Shown: positions 25,360 to 33,829, counted from the stretch's first letter. The stretch: 64,000 nucleotides of DNA from an uncultured Oscillospiraceae bacterium (GCA_910587395.1 CAJULJ010000008.1:1-64000), one strand, 5' to 3'. The notes: generated from the letters alone by a model not told the origin. Translations and numbers: made by a program.

Positions 25360-25968
25360 TCAACGGCAGCCTCCGCACAGGCAGTTCATGCACATCATGG
25401 CGGTACAGCAGTCCATGCCGTCGCACTGAGCGCCCGTCATGTTCGGCTGGTAGCCGTAGCCTCCCCGCTGCATCATGTTGAAGGCCTGACGGTACTCCAT
25501 GTTGCCCGGGTCCATCTGAACCGCGATCTGATAGTTCTGCCGGGCCTCGTCCAGCCAGCCCCGGCGGTAGGCGACGGAGCCCATGAGGAAATACCACTCC
25601 CCATTCCGGGAAGCGCCCTGGAGCAGCTGCTCCGCCCCGTCCAGGTCGTTATTGTTGATGGCGCTGCGCACCTGGGCGAACACCGAACCTCCGGCGCTTC
25701 GATTGCTTTGCTGCTGATATCCGGAGCCGTAGCCATAACCGTACCCGCTCTGACTCTGGGCAGCACTGCCTCCGCCCCCCGCCCGGGTCCGGGTGATGGT
25801 GTCGTAGGCCTGGTTGATCTCCTTCATTTTTTCCTCGGCCAGATCGGCCAGCGGGTTGTTCTGGTAATTGTCCGGATGGTACTTCCGGGCCAGGTCCCGA
25901 TAGACCCGCTTGATCTCGTCATCACTGGCGTTAGGGCTCACGCCCAGCACCTCGTAGGGATCTTTCAT
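25360..25968 (-). CDS. J-domain protein with cysteine-rich C-terminus
   Basis: J-domains recruit and stimulate DnaK. Residues 1-70 form a J-domain (DPYEVLGVSPNASDDEIKRV, HPD in RKYHPDNYQ). A Gly/Gln/Tyr-rich linker follows (YGYGYGSGYQQQS). Then come helices resembling tetratricopeptide repeats (about 100-160: LDGAEQLLQG, WLDEARQNYQIAVQM). The last 25 residues hold seven cysteines (CDGMDCCTAMMCMNCLCGGC), which suggests metal binding. The gene overlaps the DUF5685 gene upstream by 38 bp. This is not the housekeeping DnaJ. Confidence 0.9.
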   Translation of the reverse strand: MKDPYEVLGVSPNASDDEIKRVYRDLARKYHPDNYQNNPLADLAEEKMKEINQAYDTITRTRAGGGGSAAQSQSGYGYGYGSGYQQQSNRSAGGSVFAQVRSAINNNDLDGAEQLLQGASRNGEWYFLMGSVAYRRGWLDEARQNYQIAVQMDPGNMEYRQAFNMMQRGGYGYQPNMTGAQCDGMDCCTAMMCMNCLCGGCR

Positions 25969-26836
25969 GTGGCTTTCTCCTTGTATCTCTCATTTCCTTC
26001 CACCGGCCCTCCAGCACGGCGCTGTGCACCGCGGGCAGACCGGTGTAGAGGATATTTTCCACGATGGGCGTCCACTCCCCCAGCTCCAGCAGCTCCGCCG
26101 CCGAGCCCATCAGACGCAGGGAATGGGTAGCAGTGGTCTCCAGGTACGCCCGGTTCTCCCGGGCCTGTCCCTGAAAGCGGGCGTCCAGGGGGTTGTAGCG
26201 TCTCTTTTTCCTATCGTCGTCCAGGTCATCCCAGGCGTCCATCAGATAAATCCAGCGGCCCAGGTGGTAGAGCAGCTGCTCCAGCACCCGCCGGGACCTA
26301 GCCTTGGGCGCGGCAGCGCACGCGCAGGCCAAAATGCCCGCAAAAGTGTCCGCCACCCGGTCGAGCTGGGGAGAGTTCTCCTCCTCCAGCGCCCGCAGAC
26401 GGGCCAGGCCCCCCCGCACCCGGCCATCAAACTCAGGCTGAGCCACCGCAGCCCGGCGGTAGGCCCCCCGGAACAGGAACCGCACAAACCGGTAAGGCAG
26501 CCCGGTGACAAAACCATGGTCGTCCACGTCGTCGGACAGCTTGTGCCATGTCAGGATGATGCTCTGGTCGGCGGCGGCGTCCATCCGGCTCCCCGCCACG
26601 CAGGTCCGGGGCTTTCGGAAGGGGTGGACGGGACAGCGCTTACAGACACATTCCCCCGCCCCCTCTCCCGCCGTCAGCAGGATGGCCAGGAAGGTGAAAT
26701 CATATTGCAGGGTCAGCCGGGCCAGCCAGCCGTGGCGCCTCCCCAGCGCGTGGCACAGCCCGCAGTAAGCGCTTTGATAGGCGTCCTTCTGCTCCTGGCT
26801 CAGCCGGTCCAGGACGGGACGGACGTAGCCGAACAT
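25931..26836 (-). CDS. DUF5685 family protein
   Basis: The 301-residue protein starts MFGYVRPVLDRLSQEQKDAY and continues with CGLCHALG, the DUF5685 signature. A second cysteine group (CVCKRCPVHPF...RTC) follows at about 65-85. An all-helical middle contains DDVDDHGFV and YLMDAWDDLDDDRKKRRYNPL, acid-rich clusters reminiscent of isoprenoid-type folds. The function is unknown. Translation is probably coupled to the J-domain gene whose start it overlaps. Confidence 0.85.
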   Translation of the reverse strand: MFGYVRPVLDRLSQEQKDAYQSAYCGLCHALGRRHGWLARLTLQYDFTFLAILLTAGEGAGECVCKRCPVHPFRKPRTCVAGSRMDAAADQSIILTWHKLSDDVDDHGFVTGLPYRFVRFLFRGAYRRAAVAQPEFDGRVRGGLARLRALEEENSPQLDRVADTFAGILACACAAAPKARSRRVLEQLLYHLGRWIYLMDAWDDLDDDRKKRRYNPLDARFQGQARENRAYLETTATHSLRLMGSAAELLELGEWTPIVENILYTGLPAVHSAVLEGRWKEMRDTRRKPHERSLRGAGREP

Positions 26837-26837
26837 A

Positions 26838-28136
26838 TCAGCCGCTCCGTCTCAGCGAGACCACCACCGAATAGCTGCCGGGGCTGACCACGCCCACGTC
26901 GGTGACGGTGCTGCCCGCGCTGTTCAAATAGATGCTGGGGGTCAAGGTGTACGGTCCGGCCCCGGGGGTCTCGTCCTTCAGGTCGGCCACCGCCATGATG
27001 TTCTCCGCGTCCAGCTCGTCCAGCAGGGCCGCGGTCCCCCGGATCTTCACCCTCAGCTCCTGGGTGATGATGTCCGGCTCCCAGCCCTCGGGGACGTTGA
27101 TGGCGCTGAGGCGGCTGATAGTGAACTCCCGGGTCTCCACCCCCCGCTTGGTCACCTTGATGGTGACCGTCACCTCGGCGATGCCGCTGATGTTCTCCAG
27201 TTGGTCGTCCAGGGGGATGGGGACGGTGAACTCGCCGCCGTTCTTCACCACCTCGTCGTCCAGGGTGGCCAGATCGATGGTGGTCAGCGTGATGGCCCCA
27301 AGGCTTACCATGCCGTCCACCGCCTCCCGGGTGCCCGCCACCATGATGGACTCGGCGCTGGTCTCCACCCTCACGTCCTTGCTGCTCAAGCCCCCGCCGT
27401 CAACAATCTTCACCTCCAGCGGGATCTCCGCCATGGCCCGGATGGGGTAGGTGGCGTAGATGGTATCCACGTCGCAGGTCACATTCAGATCCTCCAGGGG
27501 GTTGTCATTGGCCCCGTAAAGCTGGAACTGGAAATAGTCGCTCACCGTCTCCGTCAGGTTCTGTCCGGAGATGACCACCTTGGCATAGGCCACCTGATTC
27601 ACCAGCTCCGCCTGACCGCTGATGGTCAGGGTGGCGGGGTTGAAGAGGAAATCGTCCCGGTCCCCGGCCAGATAACCCTCGGCCGCCGTGCCCTGGAACT
27701 CACCCCGGATCTCCACGCCCTCCCGGCGCAGGAACCGGGCCACCTCCACGTTCACAGCAGTGCCGCCGGGCCCGCTGATGATGAACTCCACATCGTCGTC
27801 GCTGACCCCGCTGGGCAGGCGGTAGGCATAGACCACCCGGTGGGCATCCGCCGTACTGATGTTGGAAACATTGGCGGTCAGCTTGGGCGGGTCGCTTCTC
27901 AGGGTAGCCAGGATCGTCGGGGTGGCGCGTAGCCTGACGGTGGTGGTGACATTCTCGTTGACGATCATCAGCCCCCGGTCCTCCAGGATGTCCACCCCGT
28001 CGAAGGTCACAGGGAGAGTGAAGGTCTGGGTCTCCTTGTTCTCATCTCGGGAGGTCACCCAGAGCCACAGCGACAGGGAGATGAGAATGGAGAGCACCAC
28101 ATAAAGTATTTTGCTGTCAAGAATCTTCTTTCCCAT
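26838..28136 (-). CDS. cdaR: YbbR-domain regulator of c-di-AMP synthase, CdaR
   Basis: CdaR is a membrane-anchored extracellular protein that modulates CdaA. The 432 residues have one N-terminal transmembrane helix (about 9-28: ILYVVLSILISLSLWLWV) and then four YbbR-like beta-rich repeats (for example FDGVDILEDRGLMI, VEIRGEFQGTAAEGYLAG, ISRLSAINVPEGWEP). It overlaps the cdaA stop by 20 bp. Together with cdaA it is normally followed by glmM, which is absent here. Confidence 0.92.
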   Translation of the reverse strand: MGKKILDSKILYVVLSILISLSLWLWVTSRDENKETQTFTLPVTFDGVDILEDRGLMIVNENVTTTVRLRATPTILATLRSDPPKLTANVSNISTADAHRVVYAYRLPSGVSDDDVEFIISGPGGTAVNVEVARFLRREGVEIRGEFQGTAAEGYLAGDRDDFLFNPATLTISGQAELVNQVAYAKVVISGQNLTETVSDYFQFQLYGANDNPLEDLNVTCDVDTIYATYPIRAMAEIPLEVKIVDGGGLSSKDVRVETSAESIMVAGTREAVDGMVSLGAITLTTIDLATLDDEVVKNGGEFTVPIPLDDQLENISGIAEVTVTIKVTKRGVETREFTISRLSAINVPEGWEPDIITQELRVKIRGTAALLDELDAENIMAVADLKDETPGAGPYTLTPSIYLNSAGSTVTDVGVVSPGSYSVVVSLRRSG

Positions 28137-29007
28137 TGGAATTGTCTCCCTTGATGCCCTTGAATACGCTGGTGAGGCGGGCGGCGGCGGTAGGCTTGCC
28201 CTCCTCGTCCGCGCCGGGCATCAGCTCCCGGCGGAGCAGCTGCTCCAGGGTGTCCAGCGACAGATGGCGCTTGAGCATCCCGTTGACGGCCACCGAGATG
28301 GACCCCGTCTCCTCGGACACGATGGCCACCACCGCGTCGGAATTCTCGCTGATGCCGATGCCCGCCCGGTGGCGCATCCCCAAGTCGCGGCTCAGATTCA
28401 CGTTGCCCGACAGGGGCAGCATGCAGCCCGCCCCCACGATGCGCCCGTTGCGCACGATCACCGCTCCGTCATGCAGGGGCGCTTTGTTCCAAAACAGGTT
28501 TTTCAAAAGCTCGGCGGACACCTGGCAGTCCAGGGTGGTGCCCGTCTTGAGCACGTCGTCCAGCAGAGTGCGGCGCTCGAACACCATCAGCGCCCCCACC
28601 TTGTCACGGGACAGGGAGGCATAGGCCTCCACCGTCTCGGTGACGGCGGTCTCCAGGTCGGTGCCGTAGTTCTCCGCCACGAACAGCTCCTTGAGTCTGC
28701 CGCTGCCCATTTGCTCCAGAAAGCGGCGAACCTCCGGCTGGAAGATGACCACCAGGGCGATGACGCCCAGCTCCACCGCGTTGTTCAGCACCGTGCGGAT
28801 GACCCGCAGATGAAACAGGTTGGCCAGAGCCATGGCCAGCACGATGAAAACGATGGCCTTCACCACCTGGCCGGACCGGCTGCGGCGAACAAAACGGAAC
28901 AGATGGTAGATGCCGAAAGCGATGATGGCCATGTCCAGGATGTCGGTGAGGCGTATGAGCCTGAGATATTCCGGCGCCAATTGCAGCGTTTGTAAAATCG
29001 CGTCCAT
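28117..29007 (-). CDS. cdaA: Diadenylate cyclase CdaA
   Basis: CdaA makes cyclic di-AMP from two ATP at the membrane. It controls potassium/osmolyte uptake and wall homeostasis. The 296 residues have three N-terminal helices (about 25-40, 48-66, 74-90) and a DAC domain with DGA (180-182), RHR (212-214) and EETGSISVAVNGML. The start ATG follows GGAAGGAG. It is the first gene of the 17-gene block, behind a strong promoter. Confidence 0.96.
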   Translation of the reverse strand: MDAILQTLQLAPEYLRLIRLTDILDMAIIAFGIYHLFRFVRRSRSGQVVKAIVFIVLAMALANLFHLRVIRTVLNNAVELGVIALVVIFQPEVRRFLEQMGSGRLKELFVAENYGTDLETAVTETVEAYASLSRDKVGALMVFERRTLLDDVLKTGTTLDCQVSAELLKNLFWNKAPLHDGAVIVRNGRIVGAGCMLPLSGNVNLSRDLGMRHRAGIGISENSDAVVAIVSEETGSISVAVNGMLKRHLSLDTLEQLLRRELMPGADEEGKPTAAARLTSVFKGIKGDNSNGKEDS

Positions 29008-29077
29008 ACGCGCCCACTCCTTCCTTCACCGAAAAATGCGCGTGACAAATCACTGTCGCATCGCGGCATGATTGGGT

Positions 29078-29106
29078 ATTATATCTTATCTGGCTGAGGT
29101 TGGCAA
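29078..29106 (-). promoter_or_regulatory. Near-consensus promoter of the cdaA operon
   Basis: On the minus strand TTGCCA (29101-29106), a 17-bp spacer and a perfect TATAAT (29078-29083) lie 71 bp upstream of cdaA. No comparable promoter is evident before the end of the block at 12,613. Confidence 0.75.
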
Positions 29107-29192
29107 GTGAATCAGGGAGAATTCAGAGAAAATTCATCCGGCGTCCACAGAAAAATCAAAAAGGACGCGGTCTGCGCCGCGTCCTTTTCTCC

Positions 29193-30320
29193 TCATTGCT
29201 TCGCTGTTCCGGCCAGCTCCCGAATGACCGCCGCCGCCCGGTCCACCTGGTCTTGGCGGTTGAAGGCGGAAAAGCTGAGCCGGACGGTGCCGGTGTCCTG
29301 GGTCCCCGCCGTCTGATGGGCCAGCGGGGCACAATGCAGGCCCGCGCGCACCGCGATGCCCCGCCTGGCCAGCGCCTCGCCCATCTCCTCGCAGTCCATG
29401 CCGCCGATGGTCATGGAGCACAGGCCGCTCTGGTTCTCTCCTCCCCGAAATACGCTCACGCCGGGGACGCGCTCCAGCCGGTCCATCATGCGGCGGGCCA
29501 GCGCCTGTTCATGGCGGTGGATGCGGACGGCGCCCGTCCGGCTGACGAATTTCATCCCCGCCAGCAGGCCCGCCGCCCCGCACACGTTGTGGGTGCCCGC
29601 TTCCAGCCGGTCGGGGAGGAAATCGGGCATATCCTGACGGGCGGACAGGCTGCCCGTACCGCCGTAGAGCAGGGGCCGGGCATCCCCGCCGCACAGCAGC
29701 AGGCCCGTGCCCTGGGGACCATACAGCCCCTTGTGCCCCGGCATGGCCACAAACGACGCCCCCCAGCCCTCCAGATCCACGCTCAGCGTCCCGGCGGACT
29801 GGGACGCGTCCACGATGAGTGGTACGCCCCGCGCCCTGCAAAGCTGGGCGATGCGCTCCACCGGCTGGATAAACCCGAACACGTTGGACACATGATTGCA
29901 AACCACCGCATCCACATCGGCAGTCACCTCCCGCTCAAAGGCGGCGTACACCCCGTCACTGTCAAACAGCGGTCCCGCAGCCTCCTTCACCTTCACCCCG
30001 GGGATGGCGTAGAGGGGCCGGGTGACGGCGTTGTGCTCATAGCCGGAGATGACCACCGTTCCTCCCGGCCTGACCAGCGAATGGATGGCGATGTTCAGCC
30101 CGTGGGTGGCGTTGCAGGTCAGCACCACCCGCTCCGGATCACTGACGCCGAACAGCCGCGCCGCCTGCTCCCGCATCTGGTACATCAGCTTCGCCGCCCC
30201 CATACCCGGCGCGTGTCCTCCCCGTCCGGGGCTGGCCAGGTGGGTCATGGCCCAGGCGGAGGCCCGGGGCACCGCCCCGGGCTTTTCCAGCGTGGTGGCC
30301 GCGCTGTCAAGGTAAATCAT
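29193..30320 (-). CDS. Class V aminotransferase-fold PLP enzyme, cysteine desulfurase type
   Basis: The 375-residue PLP enzyme is of the SufS/NifS-like group that removes sulfur (or selenium) from cysteine. Seen are MIYLDSAATTLEKP at the start, CNATHGLN, the PLP-pocket VNHVSNVFGF-like segment, DASQSAG (PLP aspartate) and the Schiff-base lysine in MPGHKGLYGPQGTG. The substrate cysteine probably lies in NQSGLCSMTIGGMD. The ATG at 30320 overlaps the stop of the DUF3343 gene. This pairing is typical of the EF2568-like subgroup associated with selenium or sulfur carrier proteins. Confidence 0.88.
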   Translation of the reverse strand: MIYLDSAATTLEKPGAVPRASAWAMTHLASPGRGGHAPGMGAAKLMYQMREQAARLFGVSDPERVVLTCNATHGLNIAIHSLVRPGGTVVISGYEHNAVTRPLYAIPGVKVKEAAGPLFDSDGVYAAFEREVTADVDAVVCNHVSNVFGFIQPVERIAQLCRARGVPLIVDASQSAGTLSVDLEGWGASFVAMPGHKGLYGPQGTGLLLCGGDARPLLYGGTGSLSARQDMPDFLPDRLEAGTHNVCGAAGLLAGMKFVSRTGAVRIHRHEQALARRMMDRLERVPGVSVFRGGENQSGLCSMTIGGMDCEEMGEALARRGIAVRAGLHCAPLAHQTAGTQDTGTVRLSFSAFNRQDQVDRAAAVIRELAGTAKQ

Positions 30321-30571
30321 GATTTCACCTCGCTGTACTCCCCATCCGCCGCCTGGAGGAACACCTGCTTGGGGGCCATATTTTCCCGGCGCAGGACCGT
30401 CAAAGCGTCGGTGAGCCGCCGCTCCGGGATGCGTACACAGTAGCCGCACCCCTCCTTGGAGATCAGCTTGGGCGAACGCTGGACCCAGCCGGGAATGCCC
30501 ACCCGCTCCAGCACCTGGGCGGTGCGCTGGGCATAGGTGAGCGAGCGGCAGATGATGAGATAATAGACCAT
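30317..30571 (-). CDS. DUF3343 putative Se/S carrier-like protein
   Basis: The 84-residue DUF3343 (Pfam Se_S_carrier-like) protein starts MVYYLIICRSLTYAQRTAQV and has the family cysteine pair in SKEGCGYCVRIP. It is thought, but not proven, to carry sulfur or selenium for cofactor maturation. Overlap with the desulfurase start supports a joint job: the enzyme would load the small protein. No selenoprotein or molybdenum-enzyme gene lies in the window to show the final acceptor. Confidence 0.85.
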   Translation of the reverse strand: MVYYLIICRSLTYAQRTAQVLERVGIPGWVQRSPKLISKEGCGYCVRIPERRLTDALTVLRRENMAPKQVFLQAADGEYSEVKS

Positions 30572-30611
30572 TGGCCCACCATTCCTTTCCCCTGTTTCTC
30601 GAGGAGCGTCA

Positions 30612-30655
30612 AAGCGCTCCTCTCAAGGCCATCATATGCCTTGAAAGGAGCGCTT
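30612..30655 (-). repeat. Long hairpin between ispF and DUF3343
   Basis: An 18-bp inverted repeat with a single mismatch (AAGCGCTCCTCTCAAGGC / GCCTTGAAAGGAGCGCTT) has an 8-base loop. No T run follows. It probably modulates read-through or RNA stability between the isp pair and the downstream genes. Confidence 0.65.
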
Positions 30656-30663
30656 GTGAACGG

Positions 30664-31137
30664 TCATATTTCCTCAATGAGGGCCACGGCGTGGGCGGCG
30701 ATGCCCTCCCCTGTTCCGGTGAAGCCCAGCCCCTCCTCCGTGGTGGCCTTGACGCTGACCCGGCTTGGGTCCAGCCCCATGGCCTGGGCCAGCTTTTCCC
30801 GCATCAGCAGAATATGGGGGGCCAGCTTGGGCCGCTGAGCCAGCACGGTGGCGTCCACGTTGCCGATTTTGTACCCGTTCTCGTCCAGCGCCTCCGTGAC
30901 TCGTTTGAGCAAAGCCAGGCTGTCCACCCCTTCGTAGGCCGGGTCGCTGTCCGGAAACAGCTTCCCGATGTCCCCAAGCGCCGCCGCGCCCAGCAGGGCG
31001 TCCATCACGGCGTGGGTCAGCACGTCCGCGTCGGAGTGGCCCAGCAGCCCCTTCTCAAAGGGAATCTCCACCCCGCCCAGAATCAGCCTGCGCCCTTCCA
31101 CCAGACGGTGTACGTCATAGCCCTGTCCAATTCTCAC
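30664..31137 (-). CDS. ispF: MECDP synthase IspF
   Basis: IspF catalyses the fifth step of the MEP isoprenoid pathway, forming 2-C-methyl-D-erythritol 2,4-cyclodiphosphate. The 157-residue protein has metal ligands in GYDVHRL and GHSDADVLTHAVMDA, plus GDIGKLFPD and AQRPKLAPH. GTG start; it overlaps the ispD stop by 4 bp. Confidence 0.97.
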   Translation of the reverse strand: MRIGQGYDVHRLVEGRRLILGGVEIPFEKGLLGHSDADVLTHAVMDALLGAAALGDIGKLFPDSDPAYEGVDSLALLKRVTEALDENGYKIGNVDATVLAQRPKLAPHILLMREKLAQAMGLDPSRVSVKATTEEGLGFTGTGEGIAAHAVALIEEI

Positions 31138-31853
31138 AGCACCGGCACCTCCTCCGACAGCACCTCGCCGACGAGCAGATCGGTGGGGGTGGTCAGTTTG
31201 ATATTCCGCTCATCCCCGGCGGTGAGCGCCACCTTCATGCCCAGCCGCTCCACGGCGGCGCAGTCGTCGGTGAGCTCCACCCCGTCGTCCAGAGCCTTTT
31301 GCAGCGCCGCCCGGATCAGGTCGCCGTCAAACACCTGAGGGGTCTGAACGGCATACAGGCTGCCGCGGTCCAGGGTTTGCTCCACAACGCCGTTCCGGGC
31401 CGATTTGATGGTGTCCTTCACCGGCACGGCGGGAGCGGCCGCCCCATTCACCGCCGCCTGGGCGATGGCGTCCTCAATGACCTGGATGGTGGTGAACGGC
31501 CGCGCCCCGTCGTGGATGGCGATGAGCCGGGCCTTATGGTCACACTCCAGTGTGCCCAGCCGGGCCGACTGAGTGCGGTTCTCCCCGCCCCGGATAACCT
31601 TTGTCACCTTGCTCAGGCCATAATCCTGACATAAGCGCGCCACCTCCGGCACCAGGTCCGTCCGGGTGACCACCACCATCTCGCCGACACTGGGGGCATG
31701 CTGGAAGTTTTTCAGGCAGCGCACAATGACGGGCTCACCGCCCACCTCCGCCAGCGCCTTGTCAAACCCCATCCGGCTGGACGCTCCGGCGGCCACCACA
31801 ACCACCGAGCAGCTCAAAACGGGCTCCTTTTTCCGTCTGCGAAACAAACTCAT
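31134..31853 (-). CDS. ispD: MEP cytidylyltransferase IspD
   Basis: IspD joins CTP to MEP in the isoprenoid pathway. The 239 residues contain a short basic N-terminal extension (FRRRKKEP) before the nucleotide-binding VVVVAAGASSRMGFDKAL, then GGENRTQSAR, AIHDGARPF and LTDDCAAVERLG. The ATG at 31853 is preceded by GTGAGGA. An untranslated 158 bp with GC-rich dyads separates it from carD. Confidence 0.96.
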   Translation of the reverse strand: MSLFRRRKKEPVLSCSVVVVAAGASSRMGFDKALAEVGGEPVIVRCLKNFQHAPSVGEMVVVTRTDLVPEVARLCQDYGLSKVTKVIRGGENRTQSARLGTLECDHKARLIAIHDGARPFTTIQVIEDAIAQAAVNGAAAPAVPVKDTIKSARNGVVEQTLDRGSLYAVQTPQVFDGDLIRAALQKALDDGVELTDDCAAVERLGMKVALTAGDERNIKLTTPTDLLVGEVLSEEVPVL

Positions 31854-32011
31854 ATCGTCCTCACCATCTCCATTCCGCTGCGCCCGCCTTCCGGAGGGCA
31901 TTTGTTTCATTCCGCTGTTCGGCCTCTCCCGCGCGGGACCCCTTCCTATCTCCTTCTGCGCAAAAAGGAGCCTCGCGGCCCCTCTCGCTGAAACGCTATA
32001 ATGTTCCCCTC

Positions 32012-32491
32012 TCAGTGGCTGAGCACCATGTCCACGCTGCTCTCCACGGTCTCATAGGGCAGACTCTGGGCCAGCACCAGTTCAGAGATGAGGATCTGCT
32101 TGGCTGTGTGGAGCATCTTCCGCTCACCGTTGGACAGGCCCCGCTGGCCCTCCCGCTGGCGCAGGCCCTTCACCACACGGGCCACCTCCAGCAGATCGCC
32201 GCTCTTCAGCCGGACCATGTTCTCCCGGTAGCGCCGGTTCCAGTTCTGGGTCATGTCCACCTCGATGTCCTCCATCTCGGACATCAGCTCCTCCGCCTTC
32301 GCGCCGGACACCACGGGGCGCATCCCGACCTCCCCGGTGTTATCCGTGGGCACCATGACCACCATGTTCCCCACCGACAGCTTCAGCTGGTAATACTCCT
32401 GAACCTGCCCCGCCACCTTGCGCTGCACAATGGAATCGATGACGCCCGCGCCATGCATGGGGTGTACTACCTTATCTCCGATCTGAAACAA
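32012..32491 (-). CDS. carD: CarD-family transcription regulator
   Basis: CarD-type proteins bind the RNA polymerase beta subunit and stabilise open promoter complexes, mostly at growth and stress promoters. The 159 residues start FQIGDKVVHPMHGAGVID (the Tudor-like RNAP-interaction domain). The helical DNA-binding part contains WNRRYRENMVRLKSGD and ARVVKGLRQRE. A TTG at 32489-32491 is chosen because GGAGG is 8 bases upstream; the more distal TTG at 32506 overlaps that site. The adjacent ispD-ispF order is common in Firmicutes. Confidence 0.93.
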   Translation of the reverse strand: MFQIGDKVVHPMHGAGVIDSIVQRKVAGQVQEYYQLKLSVGNMVVMVPTDNTGEVGMRPVVSGAKAEELMSEMEDIEVDMTQNWNRRYRENMVRLKSGDLLEVARVVKGLRQREGQRGLSNGERKMLHTAKQILISELVLAQSLPYETVESSVDMVLSH

Positions 32492-32529
32492 ACCTCTCAC
32501 CTCCAAAATATGTATATCTCTCCATAAAT

Positions 32530-32558
32530 ATTATACCCGTTTTTCTCCATCAAAGCAA
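32530..32558 (-). promoter_or_regulatory. Promoter of carD-isp cluster
   Basis: On the minus strand TTGCTT (32553-32558), a 17-bp spacer and a perfect TATAAT (32530-32535) lie 39 bp before the carD TTG. Confidence 0.75.
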
Positions 32559-32687
32559 CCATTTTCTCTGAAATTTTCCACAAAAAAGCCGTCACTTCCG
32601 GAGGTTTCGCGGCAATTTTCTACCAAAGAGCACCATTTTTGACATTTTCTATGCGCTCTCCTCCGGTCCGGGAGCCGCGCCCTGCGC

Positions 32688-32726
32688 AAAAAAGGCACCG
32701 CGGCGGCCCTCAGGCCGCCGCGGTGC
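32688..32726 (-). terminator. Terminator of the first sleB-type gene
   Basis: A 14-bp stem GCACCGCGGCGGCC / GGCCGCCGCGGTGC (32695-32708 with 32713-32726) is followed on the minus strand by CTTTTTTG. Confidence 0.85.
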
Positions 32727-32739
32727 TTACCCTCGTCGT

Positions 32740-33741
32740 TTACTTGTAGAACGCGTGATCCCCAATGGTGGTCACGTAGGTGCGGGTCCTTGCCGCGTAG
32801 CTGTTGGTGGCCCTGGCCCCGTTGAAGAACAGGGCGTCGGGGGTGACCTGAGCGCCGTCCAACACCAGCATGGCAGCCACCACCGACTCCTCATTGGGGT
32901 CACGGTAGATGGAGCCGCTAGAGGCCGGGGTGAACTGATTCTTCTGGAACAGCACGTCGTAGATGTTGTCCGGGAACCTGGAGTCGTTCACTCGGTTCAT
33001 CACTACGTTGCCCACGGCGATCTTGCCCTCCAGGGGCTGATTACCGCTCTCAGCGTAGATGATGTGGGACAGCCAGTACAGCACATCCTCATTGTAGATG
33101 GTGCCAGCGTCGGCCAGATAGGGCTCCACGCCCTCCTGATGGCTGAGCATCACCAGCTCATTCTCAGCCTCATAGTCCACATCCAGGTTGTAGACCCGGG
33201 CCAGCAGGCGCACAGGCACCGCCACGCGGCCATTGAGCTCCATCACCCCGTCGCGGGCATAGAGGTACCGGCCATTGGCCACCACGTAGGAGCCTCCGGC
33301 AGCGGCGGTGAGGTTCAGGTCCGCCGTCACCACATTGGCGGCGGCCTCGACGCTCTCGGCGGCTTCTGCCTCAGACCCCTCGATGGGTTCGGCCTCCTCA
33401 GCGGGCTCAGCCTCCTTGGAGACCTCGTCCACTGCCACCACCTCAATGACAGTGGTGGCGTTGACGGATACGATCCCGTCCTCCTCCTCCACCATGGCCT
33501 CCGCGTCCATCAGGGACACGAAGGAGCCCACGGTGACGTAGCACACCCCGTCCACAATTTCAAATTCTACGGTTTCGGCAGGCTCACCGTCCAGCAGGAC
33601 GGCCTTGCGCACCTCCTCAATTTCTTCGCTCTTTGCCGCCGTCTCCTCCGGCAGTTCGTCGGGTTCTACGGCCAGCGCAGGCAGGACAAGGCTCACGACA
33701 GCGAGGGCAGCCAGCGCAAAACTGGTAGCTCGTGTTTTCAT
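32740..33741 (-). CDS. Secreted SleB-type cell-wall hydrolase with copper-amine-oxidase-like domain
   Basis: The 333-residue protein has a signal peptide (KTRATSFALAALAVVSLVLPALA). A long Glu/Ala-rich region (about 25-140) is followed by a copper-amine-oxidase N-terminal-like binding domain (GRYLYARDGVMELNGRVAVP) and the SleB/CwlJ hydrolase domain at about 210-333: VLYWLSHIIYAESGNQPLEG with the probable catalytic Glu, then KIAVGNVVMNRVNDSRFP, NQFTPASSG and DHAFYK. SleB-type enzymes cut peptidoglycan, in spores or vegetative walls. It is a paralogue of the next gene. The promoter is overlaid by 11-bp repeats. Confidence 0.92.
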   Translation of the reverse strand: MKTRATSFALAALAVVSLVLPALAVEPDELPEETAAKSEEIEEVRKAVLLDGEPAETVEFEIVDGVCYVTVGSFVSLMDAEAMVEEEDGIVSVNATTVIEVVAVDEVSKEAEPAEEAEPIEGSEAEAAESVEAAANVVTADLNLTAAAGGSYVVANGRYLYARDGVMELNGRVAVPVRLLARVYNLDVDYEAENELVMLSHQEGVEPYLADAGTIYNEDVLYWLSHIIYAESGNQPLEGKIAVGNVVMNRVNDSRFPDNIYDVLFQKNQFTPASSGSIYRDPNEESVVAAMLVLDGAQVTPDALFFNGARATNSYAARTRTYVTTIGDHAFYK

Positions 33742-33774
33742 GAAATCTCTCCTTATTACAATTTGTTCTCAAAT

Positions 33775-33813
33775 TGTAACCATATTGTAACTTATTCAAA
33801 ACCATTTTGCAAC
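33775..33813 (-). promoter_or_regulatory. 11-bp-period TGTAAC repeat array over the sleB1 promoter
   Basis: On the plus strand TGTAAC (33775), TGTAAC (33786), CAAAAC (33797) and TGCAAC (33808) recur every 11 bp with 5-bp spacers. This fits the two-half-site logic of OmpR-family regulators and the WalR pattern TGTWAH-N5-TGTWAH. On the minus strand the same DNA contains -35 TTGCAA (33807-33812) and -10 TACAAT (33784-33789) at 17 bp. A bound regulator would therefore cover the promoter. Confidence 0.65.
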
Positions 33814-33829
33814 CTTTTGGAGGCAGCAA

